Notes: a model not told the origin generated them from the sequence alone. DNA of 64,000 bases from an uncultured Oribacterium sp. (GCA_946413525.1 CAMKKZ010000001.1:62001-126000), one strand, 5' to 3'; counted from the first letter of the stretch, positions 53,825-62,459 are shown. Made by a program: numbers and translations.

Positions 53825-53918
53825 CCCGTACTCCTTTTTCAAAGCAGTCTTTGTCATTTTAATTGTCGATAAACAAATGATGTATTGGAATTCATGCTTT
53901 AAATTAATATATGTCTCG

Positions 53919-55220
53919 TCAATATCCCCTTGCTTCGCGGGCCCTCTGGGCATAAGGCGACTCTGGATGCTCCCCCACCACGCGGTCAAAAAGTTCATTG
54001 GCCATGGCCATATCATTCCTTGCCTGATACAATCTAGCCAATAAGTACATGTTTTCAGGCTCCTCCCGAATGAGCAGGCTTAACTTGTACAGATTTTCCG
54101 CGTCACCGATATTTCCCGCATTCCAGGCCGCGGTTCCCTGGTCTGCAAGCATTTGATAGACAGACCCCTCCATGTAGGATTTAATCTGATTATAAAATTC
54201 CCGCATGTTCTCATCAGTGATTGTCGACTCATCGATTTCTTTGTAAAGCATTGTCGCGCTTGCGAGATCTCCGCTTTCATAAGCGACATTTATACGATTT
54301 AATGTTTGATACTGCTTGATAAAAGAAGCATTTTCATTTTCGTACTGGGAAAGTTTTTCCAGAGCAGCGTCATATCTGGAAGAAAGCTCATTATGCTCTT
54401 CAGAAAGCGCTGCGTATTCCATATTGGAAACATCAAGCTTTTCGGCAAAATAAATCAATTCAGAGTTGTTTTTACTGTTCAAAGCCTTGGTTCTCGCAGG
54501 CATAAGGAGAAACTCAAAGCAAAAAAGAGCTAATACAACTCCAAAAAGTATATACATTACGACTGCCCAGGGCGAAATCTGCTTCACCTCTTGAGGAACC
54601 AGAACGTCATCATCTGCCATACGGCGATGGGAAAACACATTCTTCAACCGATTTTGTTCGACTTCCTTGCGGCCTGTCTTTCTTTTTACAACATCCATCA
54701 GGACCAGAGCCCTGGGATTGTTCCTGTCAATCCTGAGAACCTTGAAAAGGCTTTTACCGGCTTTGACCCAGCGCTCATTTTTCATGTATAAAAGCGCAAG
54801 CAGTATGTGTGCCTTGATATAATTCGGCTTATCAACTATTACCTGGTTAAGCTGCATAACTGCAAGATCATCATTATTATGCTGCGCATAGTCAAGTGCC
54901 TGATTATAGCGTTTGACATTGTCAGAACACACTCTCAAAATGCCGGGTTTGCGTTGAATTTCATCCAAGTAATGATCCGCGTCATTCTCCTCCGGATTCA
55001 GGTTCATGCTGATGACCCATTGTACCAACGCGTCCGCAGTCTCTCCACACTCAAAAAAGATAAGCCCCAGAAGATTTCTGGCATCTTTTTGATACTTATC
55101 AAAAAGAAGGGATTTTTTTAATAATTCCGCTGCTCCCGACAGGTCTCTGAGACGTGCGCGCTCCAATCCAAGATTGTAGTAACAGTTGGCAATCCGTTCG
55201 AGAGTAATGTCGTACTTCAT
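53919..55220 (-). CDS. TPR-repeat single-pass membrane protein
   Basis: The 433-residue protein has N-terminal TPR-like repeats (residues ~5-85 and ~105-170) and a transmembrane helix (VVMYILFGVVLALFCFEFLLM) near residue 225-250. A coiled coil (LSEEHNELSSRYDAALEKLSQYEN) and a second group of TPRs to the end follow. TPRs would thus face both sides of the membrane. Its ATG overlaps the stop of the 51-residue gene (ATGA), so translation is coupled. Function is unknown; a scaffold role is an inference. Confidence 0.78.
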   Translation of the reverse strand: MKYDITLERIANCYYNLGLERARLRDLSGAAELLKKSLLFDKYQKDARNLLGLIFFECGETADALVQWVISMNLNPEENDADHYLDEIQRKPGILRVCSDNVKRYNQALDYAQHNNDDLAVMQLNQVIVDKPNYIKAHILLALLYMKNERWVKAGKSLFKVLRIDRNNPRALVLMDVVKRKTGRKEVEQNRLKNVFSHRRMADDDVLVPQEVKQISPWAVVMYILFGVVLALFCFEFLLMPARTKALNSKNNSELIYFAEKLDVSNMEYAALSEEHNELSSRYDAALEKLSQYENENASFIKQYQTLNRINVAYESGDLASATMLYKEIDESTITDENMREFYNQIKSYMEGSVYQMLADQGTAAWNAGNIGDAENLYKLSLLIREEPENMYLLARLYQARNDMAMANELFDRVVGEHPESPYAQRAREARGY

Positions 55221-55372
55221 CGACGATCATCTTCCTTCTTTGCTGCTTCTTCTATCAACTGGGTCATGATATCATTCATATCTGTCAGATCCACCTTCAC
55301 GATCGCATCTTCAATCTGATCCACGTCAAGACTTGGTTTGAATCTCTGAATTTCCTCCTCGAAGCTTATCAT
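55217..55372 (-). CDS. Small acidic protein of 51 residues, first gene of the cdaA operon
   Basis: ATG 55372 opens MISFEEEIQRFKPSLDVDQI and continues to KKEDDRR and a TGA that overlaps the next ATG. GGGGGG lies about ten bases upstream and a good promoter about 70 bases upstream. The sequence looks helical and acidic, without a membrane segment. Coupled start/stop and a good ribosome-binding site make it a likely real gene. No family is recognised. Confidence 0.75.
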   Translation of the reverse strand: MISFEEEIQRFKPSLDVDQIEDAIVKVDLTDMNDIMTQLIEEAAKKEDDRR

Positions 55373-55392
55373 GTAATAATACCCCCCTCAGC

Positions 55393-55421
55393 TTGACACT
55401 GCATTATGCTTTGATTATACT
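55393..55421 (+). promoter_or_regulatory. Predicted sigma-A promoter of the small-exporter gene
   Basis: TTGACA (55393-55398), 17 bases, TATACT (55416-55421), about 70 bases before ATG 55490. Confidence 0.75.
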
Positions 55422-55439
55422 GACAGGATAATCTTATCT

Positions 55440-55468
55440 ATTTTAGCACAAGTTGAATGTCCATTCAA
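55440..55468 (-). promoter_or_regulatory. Predicted sigma-A promoter of the cdaA operon
   Basis: TTGAAT (55463-55468), 17 bases, TAAAAT (55440-55445) on the minus strand, with an extended TGC. A second TATAAT on this strand lies 20 bp further down. It lies within the leader of the plus-strand gene, so the two transcripts overlap. Confidence 0.65.
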
Positions 55469-55489
55469 GAGTTGATGAAGGAGAAAATA

Positions 55490-55993
55490 ATGGAGAACAT
55501 AGTAAATCTATTCACAGGAAAACTATCAGGCATCCTTTCGGAGGAAGCCATCGTATTTATCATTTCCATGCTTCCTGTCCTGGAACTCAGAGGAGGCCTT
55601 TTGGCCTCATCCATTCTTGGGGTAAGTTATCTGCGCGCGCTTATCATTTGTATTATAGGAAACCTGTTGCCCATCCCATTCGTCCTCCTTTTTATTCGTC
55701 ATATCATAGAATGGATGGAGTGCTTTGCTCCGACAAAAAGCCTGGCTTCCTGGTTTAGAAAAAAGGCCGAAAAACATAGCGACCAGATTCAGCTTTATGG
55801 TTTCTGGGGATTGGCTCTTTTTGTCGGCATCCCCCTTCCCGGCACAGGCGCATGGACAGGGGCTCTTGCCGCAGCCTTGCTGCGCATGGATCTCCGAAAA
55901 TCAATTCCGTCCATTCTTGCAGGCGTTCTGCTTGCATCAGCTATTATGTCTGTTCTGAGTTATGGATTAATAGCGAATATTATTCATCTGTAA
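55490..55993 (+). CDS. Small multidrug export-family (COG2426) membrane protein
   Basis: The 167-residue protein has four or five transmembrane helices with the family segments LPVLELRGGLLASSILG and the Gly/Pro-rich VGIPLPGTGAWTGALAAALL. It belongs to the family annotated as small multidrug exporters; actual transport substrates are unproved. ATG 55490 has GGAG six bases upstream; an earlier in-frame ATG at 55457 has none. It is divergent from the cdaA operon. Confidence 0.85.
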   Translation: MENIVNLFTGKLSGILSEEAIVFIISMLPVLELRGGLLASSILGVSYLRALIICIIGNLLPIPFVLLFIRHIIEWMECFAPTKSLASWFRKKAEKHSDQIQLYGFWGLALFVGIPLPGTGAWTGALAAALLRMDLRKSIPSILAGVLLASAIMSVLSYGLIANIIHL

Positions 55994-56013
55994 ATCCTTC
56001 GTTATAATTCAGT

Positions 56014-56064
56014 ATTCCAGGCATCCAATCTGAAAGGCTTGCTTTTAGCTTGGATGCCTGGAAT
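56014..56064 (+). terminator. Hairpin after the small-exporter gene
   Basis: A perfect 15-bp stem (56014-56028 with 56050-56064) and a 21-base loop start 21 bp after the stop. There is no T run immediately after it, so termination may be weak. Confidence 0.45.
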
Positions 56065-56145
56065 CATATTCTCCCAATCTTTTGTGATGTCAACGGCGGT
56101 TTTCTGCCGCACAAAGGGATGCCGAGAAAAAAGGCAAAAAATCCT

Positions 56146-56187
56146 CCAAATACGGTATTGACTATGCTTAATATATTGTTAATACCT
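56146..56187 (+). repeat. Diverged family A element, core only (A4)
   Basis: CCAAATACGGTATTGACTAT and the matching ATATTGTTAATACCT preserve the fourth hairpin of family A in the same orientation. The sequence upstream (GGGATGCCGAG) resembles the third hairpin weakly. It follows the tRNA-Leu terminator. Confidence 0.6.
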
Positions 56188-56192
56188 AATAA

Positions 56193-56220
56193 TAATAAAA
56201 GGCTAGGAAAAATCCTAGCC
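56193..56220 (-). terminator. Terminator of tRNA-Leu
   Basis: GGCTAGGA and TCCTAGCC pair around a short A/T loop, followed on the minus strand by TTTTATTATTATTAG. It starts 9 bp after the tRNA. Confidence 0.85.
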
Positions 56221-56228
56221 ATGAAAAG

Positions 56229-56311
56229 TGCAGAAGATGGGAGTTGAACCCACATGAGATTGCTCTCACACGGACCTGAACCGTGCGCGTCTGCCATTCC
56301 GCCACTTCTGC
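56229..56311 (-). tRNA. tRNA-Leu (anticodon CAG)
   Basis: An 83-base class II tRNA: acceptor GCAGAAG/CTTCTGC, anticodon loop TTCAGGT, a long variable arm, T loop GGTTCAACTCC and discriminator A. CCA is not encoded. Confidence 0.95.
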
Positions 56312-56321
56312 GAACTCAATT

Positions 56322-56350
56322 ATCATAGCACAGGAATTCCATTTCGTCAA
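56322..56350 (-). promoter_or_regulatory. Predicted promoter of tRNA-Leu
   Basis: TTGACG (56345-56350), 17 bases, TATGAT (56322-56327), with an extended TGC, ending 10 bases before the tRNA on the minus strand. Confidence 0.8.
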
Positions 56351-56352
56351 GT

Positions 56353-56421
56353 AAAAAAAAAGAATTCCAAATAAAAGCAAGTTTTGCTGAAAAGAAAAGC
56401 AAGCTTTCCATCTGGAATTCT
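56353..56421 (-). terminator. Likely terminator of infC-rpmI-rplT
   Basis: On the minus strand AGAATTCC pairs with GGAATTCT, which is followed by a run of nine T in total. The loop is long (about 45 bases) and may contain a second weak stem. The GGAATTCT unit occurs twice on the plus strand, so alternative pairings exist. Confidence 0.5.
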
Positions 56422-56470
56422 CTGAAATGGAATTCTCTGAAATCCAGAGTAATCTGAATAGCTATGATTG

Positions 56471-56821
56471 TTAAATTTTGGCCTTCGCCGTCTCACAAAG
56501 CTGGCGGAAGCCCTCCGCATCCGCGATGGCCACCTCAGAAAGCATCTTGCGATTAATGAATACACCTGCTAATTTCAATCCATGCATCAGCCTTGAATAA
56601 GAAAGCCCGTTCATCCTTGCTGCCGCATTAATCCTGACGATCCACAGGGAACGGAACTGCCTTTTCCGCTCCTTTCTTCCGCGATAGGATTCGTTCAAAG
56701 CCCGCATAACGCTTTGCTTCGCTATTCTATATTGTTTTGAACGAGCCCCTCTATAGCCCTTGGCCAGCTTCAGTATCCTTTTATGTTTTTTCTTTGCATT
56801 TAATCCGCCCTTTATCCTCAT
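56471..56821 (-). CDS. rplT: 50S ribosomal protein L20
   Basis: The 116-residue basic protein begins [29 protein letters not shown] and contains [24 protein letters not shown], diagnostic for L20. It is an early assembly protein of 23S rRNA and in Firmicutes represses its own operon through the infC leader. ATG 56821 has GGGAG upstream; a longer in-frame reading to 56869 overlaps rpmI. It starts 45 bp after rpmI. Confidence 0.97.
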   Translation of the reverse strand: MRIKGGLNAKKKHKRILKLAKGYRGARSKQYRIAKQSVMRALNESYRGRKERKRQFRSLWIVRINAAARMNGLSYSRLMHGLKLAGVFINRKMLSEVAIADAEGFRQLCETAKAKI

Positions 56822-56865
56822 TTTGTTCTCCCTTCTATATCCAAAAAAACGTAAAAGTGACTGAA

Positions 56866-57069
56866 TCACAAATATGGAAGAATCTTCTTCATTGTCTTCT
56901 CATTGGTCTTGTCCGTAACTATATCTTTTCTCAATCCTCTTTTTCTTTTTGTTGTTTTTTTGGTAAGTATATGGGACTTATTCGCCTTGTTTCTAACAAG
57001 CTTGCCTGTGCCAGTAATTTTGAATCGTTTTGCGGCAGCTCTCTTTGTTTTCAGCTTGATCTTTGCCAT
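56866..57069 (-). CDS. rpmI: 50S ribosomal protein L35
   Basis: The 67-residue very basic protein [23 protein letters not shown]... with [18 protein letters not shown] is L35. AGGAGG lies shortly before the ATG. It lies between infC and rplT, the universal order. Confidence 0.97.
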   Translation of the reverse strand: MAKIKLKTKRAAAKRFKITGTGKLVRNKANKSHILTKKTTKRKRGLRKDIVTDKTNEKTMKKILPYL

Positions 57070-57087
57070 ATTTACCCTCCTGTAAAT

Positions 57088-57609
57088 TTACCTTTTCGGA
57101 CTTAGCACAATCGCCATATTTCTGCCTTCGACCTTTGCCGCTTTGTCGAGAATCGCAACATCCCGAAGGCTATCCGCAAAATCATCGAGAATGTATTTTG
57201 ACTGATTCATCCGGGTCATCTCTCTGCCCCGGAATCGGAGCGCCACCTTGACCTTGTTGCCTTTCTCGAGAAACTTCCTGGCAGCAGACAGCTTCGTATT
57301 GAGATCATTGGTATCAATATTTGGTGTCATGCGAATTTCTTTCAGTTCTGTCGTATGCTGGTTTTTCCTGGCTTCCTTTTCCTTGCGCATCATCTCATAA
57401 CGATATTTGCCATAATCGGCAATCCTTACGACAGGTGGGTTTGCCATAGCCGCAATTTTGATCAGATCCAAATCCGCATCCATTGCCATTTTATAAGCTT
57501 CTCGGGACGACATGATGCCAAGCTGCTGGCCGTCTGTGCCGATGACTCTGACCTCTCTGTCCCTGATTTGTTCGTTAATCTCGATATCAGTGCTTTTCCG
57601 TGTTGCCAT
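57088..57609 (-). CDS. infC: Translation initiation factor IF-3
   Basis: The 173-residue protein has the N-terminal INEQIRDREVRVIGTDGQQLGIM and the C-terminal KVKVALRFRGREMTRM, both diagnostic of IF-3. It binds the 30S subunit and ensures start codon fidelity. I take ATG 57609 with AGGAG three bases upstream; the frame is open further without support. A predicted attenuator and a strong promoter precede it. Confidence 0.97.
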   Translation of the reverse strand: MATRKSTDIEINEQIRDREVRVIGTDGQQLGIMSSREAYKMAMDADLDLIKIAAMANPPVVRIADYGKYRYEMMRKEKEARKNQHTTELKEIRMTPNIDTNDLNTKLSAARKFLEKGNKVKVALRFRGREMTRMNQSKYILDDFADSLRDVAILDKAAKVEGRNMAIVLSPKR

Positions 57610-57634
57610 ACGCTCCTCTCTGCAAATATCAACC

Positions 57635-57664
57635 AAAAAAAATGGCGGATTGCGCAATCCGCCA
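57635..57664 (-). terminator. Leader terminator (attenuator) of infC-rpmI-rplT
   Basis: On the minus strand TGGCGGATT-GCGC-AATCCGCCA is followed by eight T, between the promoter at 57807-57835 and the infC ATG. This fits the L20-dependent leader attenuation known for the operon in Firmicutes. The antiterminator partner was not worked out. Confidence 0.8.
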
Positions 57665-57806
57665 TAAATACGAAGTATACAATAAATATACTGAACTCCG
57701 TTATGAACCCAGGATCAGTATAATATCGGACAAAAATTAAATTTGTCTAATAAAATCACTGCCAAGGTGAGGCGGATACCTGCTTTCCTTTTACTCTGTC
57801 GTACAG

Positions 57807-57835
57807 AATTTAGCATATGCAATACCATCTGTCAA
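57807..57835 (-). promoter_or_regulatory. Predicted sigma-A promoter of infC-rpmI-rplT
   Basis: TTGACA (57830-57835), 17 bases, TAAATT (57807-57812) on the minus strand. It leaves a leader of about 190 bases that contains the attenuator. Confidence 0.8.
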
Positions 57836-57842
57836 GTAATTT

Positions 57843-57961
57843 CTCGATTCCCTGATTGAGGGAATCGAGCTAACTATTCAGTTAGCGCCTCGGGCGTACT
57901 CGGAATGCGCGTAAGCGCCACGCCCGATTCGTAACTGTTCATCCTGACTGAACAGTTACGA
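57843..57961 (-). repeat. Multi-hairpin array after thrS with a family B end (B4)
   Basis: Four successive hairpins: CTCGATTCCCT...AGGGAATCGAG, GCTAAC...GTTAGC, CGGGCGT...ACGCCCG (enclosing GGAATGCGCGTAAGCGCC) and GTAACTGTTCA...TGAACAGTTAC. The last two match family B. The thrS TAA stop lies in the final arm. Confidence 0.75.
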
Positions 57962-59740
57962 ATCAAGAAGCTCAAGACTGTGTTCCTGATTCATCCGCAT
58001 GCACATCTCAACAAATTTATCTATAGGAATGTTGTTGATTTGCTTGTTCGATCCCCGTATATTTATGGAAACCGTATTCTCCTCAGCCTCTTTATCGCCC
58101 AGAATCAGAACATACGGATCCTTCATGTTCTTGAAACGCTTAATCTTTTCCTTCATATTATTATCGGAATAATCAGCCTCCGACCTTATATGATAGGCAG
58201 TCAGTTTGTTTGAGATTTTTTTTGCATATTCATTATGCTCTGTGCGTATCGGTACAATTCCAACTTGACAGGGGGAAAGCCAGAATGGAAACGCCCCCTT
58301 GAAATGCTCTATCAAAATCCCGATGAATCGTTCAAAAGAACCATACAAAGCTCTGTGAAGTACCACGGGAGTTTTTTCACTTCCATCCGCCGCTGTGTAT
58401 TTCAGGTCAAAATTTCGAGGAAGCTGGAAATCAAGCTGAATCGTGCCGCATTGCCATTCTCTTCCGAGGGCATCCTTAATCAGCAGGTCGATCTTAGGGC
58501 CATAGAAAGCCCCGTCCCCTTCATTGATTTCATAATTGCCGCTTCCGTATTTTTTGTCCATTATCCTTCGGAGGGCATTTTCGGCATCATTCCACAGGGA
58601 AATGTCACCCATGAAATCCTCCGGCCTTGTGGACAGTTCCGCGCGGTACGTGAGTCCGAATGTGCTGTAAAGAAGGTCAGCAATGGAAAGTATATCGTCG
58701 ATCTCTTCTTCTATCTGGTTTTCCGTCACAAAGGTATGGTCATCATCCTGACGGAACATCTGGACACGGAACAGGCCGTTAAGCTGCCCCGTCCGTTCCT
58801 TCCGATGGACAAGGTCTGTCTCGGAAAAACGCAGAGGAAGATCCCTATAGGAACGTACCTTCCGTTTGAACACCATCATTGCATTCGGGCAGTTCATAGG
58901 TTTTGCGGCCATTGTGTCATCTGCCTCAACGCTCCAGACATCGTCCCCGTCTTTTCCGGGAATGATAAACATGTTATCCACGTAATGCGCCCAGTGTCCG
59001 CTTATGAGCCAGAGCTTTTTATTATTGATAACGGGTGCGGAAATCTCCTGATAACCATGGATATCGTGAATGTCTCTCCAATAAGAAAGAAGAAGATTGA
59101 AAATTTTCCAGCCTCTGGGGAGCCAGTACGGCATTCCCTGAGATGTTTCTGTAAACATAAAAAGGTCAAGCTGAGGTCCAAGCTTTTTGTGATCCCGCTC
59201 CATCGCTTCTTTGACGAGCTTCAAATGCTCTTTTAGCTGCTTTTGATCCGGAAACGCGTACAAATATATGCGCTGGAGCTGATCCCTCTTCTCGTCCCCC
59301 CTCCAATAAGCCCCGGAAACAGATTTTATCTGAAAAGCAGCGTTCATTAATTCCTGGGAGTTCTCAACGTGAGGTCCCCGGCAAAGATCCACAAAGTCAT
59401 TTCCCGTATAGTAAACGGAGATAACCTCATCTTCCGGCAGATCACGAATCAATTCAGTCTTGAATTTCTGGTCATGAAAAAGAGAAAGGGCTTCATCCCT
59501 GCTTAATTCTTTCCTAGTCCATTCCTCCCGTCTCCGAATAATCTCCTTCATTTTGTCTTCGATCAACTTGAAGTCATCTTCTGTCACCGTTTTTGGCAAA
59601 AGGAAATCATAGTAGCAGCCGTCTGCAATCTGCGGACCTATGGCATACTGCACTTCCTTCCCGTAAATTTCTATCACGGCCTTGGCCATTATATGTGAAA
59701 GAGAATGCCGGTAACGATCCAGGTACTCTTCCTTTGTCAT
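57956..59740 (-). CDS. thrS: Threonine-tRNA ligase lacking the TGS domain
   Basis: The 594-residue class II synthetase starts directly with the editing (N2) domain, HSLSHIMAKAVIEIYG and the Cys/His of DLCRGPH. The catalytic core (VHRKERTGQLNGLFRVQMFRQDD; NEGDGAFYGPKIDLLIKDALGREWQCGTIQLDFQLP) and an anticodon-binding domain follow. The N-terminal TGS domain (about 60 residues) present in most ThrRS is missing. ATG 59740 has AAAGGAG four bases upstream, and the upstream frame does not encode a TGS domain. No T-box leader was found. The stop codon lies in a family B repeat end. Confidence 0.94.
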   Translation of the reverse strand: MTKEEYLDRYRHSLSHIMAKAVIEIYGKEVQYAIGPQIADGCYYDFLLPKTVTEDDFKLIEDKMKEIIRRREEWTRKELSRDEALSLFHDQKFKTELIRDLPEDEVISVYYTGNDFVDLCRGPHVENSQELMNAAFQIKSVSGAYWRGDEKRDQLQRIYLYAFPDQKQLKEHLKLVKEAMERDHKKLGPQLDLFMFTETSQGMPYWLPRGWKIFNLLLSYWRDIHDIHGYQEISAPVINNKKLWLISGHWAHYVDNMFIIPGKDGDDVWSVEADDTMAAKPMNCPNAMMVFKRKVRSYRDLPLRFSETDLVHRKERTGQLNGLFRVQMFRQDDDHTFVTENQIEEEIDDILSIADLLYSTFGLTYRAELSTRPEDFMGDISLWNDAENALRRIMDKKYGSGNYEINEGDGAFYGPKIDLLIKDALGREWQCGTIQLDFQLPRNFDLKYTAADGSEKTPVVLHRALYGSFERFIGILIEHFKGAFPFWLSPCQVGIVPIRTEHNEYAKKISNKLTAYHIRSEADYSDNNMKEKIKRFKNMKDPYVLILGDKEAEENTVSINIRGSNKQINNIPIDKFVEMCMRMNQEHSLELLDS

Positions 59741-59887
59741 ACAGCTCCTTTCCCCCAGAGAGATTTGCAGATCGCTCTTGCCCCCGGATCGGACAGGAGC
59801 GGATTGAAACACCGTCCTGCCCGTCTGTTCGAACTACGCCTGGCAAAAGCTTAAAACAATAACTATAAGCGCTCTGTTGATATCGAA

Positions 59888-60499
59888 TCAATCAGAATCG
59901 TTTTGATCTGTTGCAAGTAAAATTTTATCGAACACATTATAAACTTCATCAAGCCCCTGCTTTGTCACAGCAGAAAACGGTATTAACTGACAATCCGGAG
60001 AAGTGCCAAGACTTTTTTTTATCATATCTATATTTTTGCCTATTTCCGAACGTTTCAGCTTATCCGTTTTTGTCAGTATAATTAAAGGCTCGAATCCCGT
60101 GGAGGCAATGATCCACTCATACATTTCATGATCCTTCGCGGAGGGCGCATGACGGATATCCAAAAGTTGAATAACTTCTTCAATCTGTTCGGAACTTGAA
60201 AGATACCTCCGAATCATCCGCCCCCACTTTTCCTGCTCCACCTTTCCCGCAGCAGCATATCCATAACCGGGGAGATCAACCAGAAAAAAATCATTATTGA
60301 CTTCATAATAATTGATTGTTCTCGTTTTGCCGGGGGTGGAAGAAATGCGGGCATAGGACTTCCTATTGACAAAGGCATTAATAAAGGAAGACTTTCCAAC
60401 ATTTGATCGACCTGCCAGGACAAATTCCGGTTTGTCTGAAGATGGCACGACTGATTTCAGCCCCAGAACATATTTGAGTTCCACTGACTTGATCTTCAT
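59888..60499 (-). CDS. engB: Ribosome-biogenesis GTPase EngB (YsxC/YihA)
   Basis: The 203-residue GTPase has G1 GRSNVGKSS, G3 DLPGYG, G4 TKTDKLKR and a G5-like FSAVTKQG. It helps late 50S subunit assembly. Its ATG shares one base with the clpX stop codon, so the two are coupled. In many Firmicutes lonA lies between clpX and engB; it is absent here. Confidence 0.96.
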   Translation of the reverse strand: MKIKSVELKYVLGLKSVVPSSDKPEFVLAGRSNVGKSSFINAFVNRKSYARISSTPGKTRTINYYEVNNDFFLVDLPGYGYAAAGKVEQEKWGRMIRRYLSSSEQIEEVIQLLDIRHAPSAKDHEMYEWIIASTGFEPLIILTKTDKLKRSEIGKNIDMIKKSLGTSPDCQLIPFSAVTKQGLDEVYNVFDKILLATDQNDSD

Positions 60500-61806
60500 C
60501 AGGCGCTTTCTCCCGCGCGGCCATTTCCAAAAACCGCTTCCTTTCTCCCGCCTCGAGCCTCCATTTTTGTATAAGCGCCGTCCTTCTCCTGCTTGCGCAA
60601 AAAGACCGCGTCTCCTGTCCCGTCCACAAGGTCTTTGGTGATTTCCACCTCGACAACATCCGGATCCGATGGAATTTCATACATGATTTCCATCATCATG
60701 TCTTCCATAATTGAACGGAGTCCCCTGGCGCCAGTCTTTCTTGCTATTGCTTTTTCGGCAACGGCAGATATGGCCTCGTCAGTGAACTTGAGCTTTACAT
60801 TGTCAAGCTCAAACAGCTTTTGATATTGTTTTACGAGGGCATTTTTGGGCGTAGTAAGAATCTGTTTCAAAGAATCCACCGTATGGCTTTGCAGTTCCAC
60901 ATCAATCGGGACACGGCCAATGAATTCAGGAATAAGCCCAAACTTGATCAAATCCTCAGGCTGAACCTGCTTTAATATATCGTCATAATTGTCTTTGTTT
61001 TTTTGGACGATTTCAGCGCCGAATCCCATTGACCCAGATGCCACTCTCTTTTCAATGATTTTTTCCAGTCCATCAAAGGCTCCGCCGCAGATGAACAGGA
61101 TATTTGTGGTATCTAATTGGATTAATTCCTGCTGAGGATGCTTCCGCCCTCCCTGGGGAGGGACGGAGGCTACGGTTCCCTCCAGAATTTTCAGCAAGGC
61201 CTGCTGTACCCCTTCTCCGGATACATCCCTTGTAATGGAAACGTTTTCAGACTTTTTGGTAATCTTGTCAATCTCATCAATGTAAACTATGCCTACCTCC
61301 GCTCGCTGAATATCATTTCCGGCAGCCTGTATCAGCTTTAAAAGAATGTTTTCAACGTCCTCCCCAACATAGCCCGCTTCTGTAAGGGTGGTGGCATCCG
61401 CAATGGCAAAAGGAACACCTATGACCTTAGCCAGCGTCTGGGCAAGATATGTCTTTCCTGTGCCTGTAGGCCCTATCATCAATATGTTGGATTTTTGAAC
61501 ATCTATATCTTTGATTTTAGAAGTGATTCTTTTGTAATGATTATAAACAGCAACAGAAAGAACTTTTTTGGCATCTTCCTGGCCGATAACGAATTCATCC
61601 AAAAATTCCTTAATTTCTTTCGGCTTAAGAAGATGTATACGGTCATCCTCCTCGTTTACCATCTCCTCTTCGAGGATTTCTTCACAAAGCTCCACGCAAT
61701 CATTGCATATATATGTATTATTCAGGCCTGCTATTAATTTCCTCACCTGGCGCGCTGTCTTGCCGCAGAAAGCACACTTGAACTTGTCTTCTTGTCTCAA
61801 TCGCAT
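60499..61806 (-). CDS. clpX: ATP-dependent protease ATP-binding subunit ClpX
   Basis: The 435-residue AAA+ unfoldase has an N-terminal C4 zinc finger ([22 protein letters not shown]), Walker [16 protein letters not shown], Walker [10 protein letters not shown] and the IGF-like loop region for ClpP docking. The start overlaps the clpP stop by one base. An alanine- and charge-rich C-terminal tail of about 25 residues is extra compared with common family lengths. Confidence 0.97.
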   Translation of the reverse strand: MRLRQEDKFKCAFCGKTARQVRKLIAGLNNTYICNDCVELCEEILEEEMVNEEDDRIHLLKPKEIKEFLDEFVIGQEDAKKVLSVAVYNHYKRITSKIKDIDVQKSNILMIGPTGTGKTYLAQTLAKVIGVPFAIADATTLTEAGYVGEDVENILLKLIQAAGNDIQRAEVGIVYIDEIDKITKKSENVSITRDVSGEGVQQALLKILEGTVASVPPQGGRKHPQQELIQLDTTNILFICGGAFDGLEKIIEKRVASGSMGFGAEIVQKNKDNYDDILKQVQPEDLIKFGLIPEFIGRVPIDVELQSHTVDSLKQILTTPKNALVKQYQKLFELDNVKLKFTDEAISAVAEKAIARKTGARGLRSIMEDMMMEIMYEIPSDPDVVEVEITKDLVDGTGDAVFLRKQEKDGAYTKMEARGGRKEAVFGNGRAGESA

Positions 61807-62459
61807 TATTTGTTCTCCTTGCGAGTTTCAATGCCGCCATCAAGGCTCTCGTTCCTGGATTTGAAAATATGATCGACTAATCCATACTCTTTTGCCTGCT
61901 GCGCTGTCATCCAATGATCCCTTTCGGTATCCTCCATGATCTTTTCTACAGTTTGTCCACAATTTTCCGCAAGTATCTCTGCCATATGACGCTTGGTGCG
62001 AAGAATCCATTCCGCCGTAATCTGGATTTCCGTCGCCTGTCCTTTGGCCCCGCCTGAAGGCTGATGAATCATAACCTCCGCATTGGGGAGTGCCATCCGC
62101 TTGCCTTTTGCCCCTCCCGCCAGCAGGAAAGCTCCCATCGAAGCCGCCATTCCTATGCATATCGTGGCTACATCACACTTGATATACTGCATCGTGTCAT
62201 AAATGGCCATACCGGCCGTAATCACCCCGCCGGGAGAATTGATGTAAAGGCTTATATCCTTGTCTGGATCCTCTGACTCAAGGTAAAGAAGCTGCGCCAC
62301 AACGAGGGATGCGGTATCATTATTGACTTCATCTCCGAGAAAAACTATGCGTTCATTTAAAAGCCTGGAGAAAATATCGTAGGATCTTTCCCCCCTGGAT
62401 GTCGACTGTATGACATAGGGAATCGTGGAAATGTCATTTGGGAAAAAGGGATTCATCAT
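61806..62459 (-). CDS. clpP: ATP-dependent Clp protease proteolytic subunit ClpP
   Basis: The 217-residue serine protease has the catalytic serine in [15 protein letters not shown], the histidine in [14 protein letters not shown] and the aspartate in the [21 protein letters not shown] region. It forms a tetradecamer used with ClpX and ClpC. Two adjacent ATGs are possible starts. It lies between tig and clpX, the standard order. Confidence 0.97.
   Translation of the reverse strand: MMNPFFPNDISTIPYVIQSTSRGERSYDIFSRLLNERIVFLGDEVNNDTASLVVAQLLYLESEDPDKDISLYINSPGGVITAGMAIYDTMQYIKCDVATICIGMAASMGAFLLAGGAKGKRMALPNAEVMIHQPSGGAKGQATEIQITAEWILRTKRHMAEILAENCGQTVEKIMEDTERDHWMTAQQAKEYGLVDHIFKSRNESLDGGIETRKENK

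Noticed and set aside
58235-59236. Long plus-strand open frame opposite thrS
   Set aside because: It is fully antisense to a well-supported synthetase, has no ribosome-binding site and encodes a low-quality composition; it mirrors the codon use of thrS.
59741-59887. T-box leader of thrS
   Set aside because: The gap is only 147 bp and I see no T-box sequence, specifier loop or terminator.
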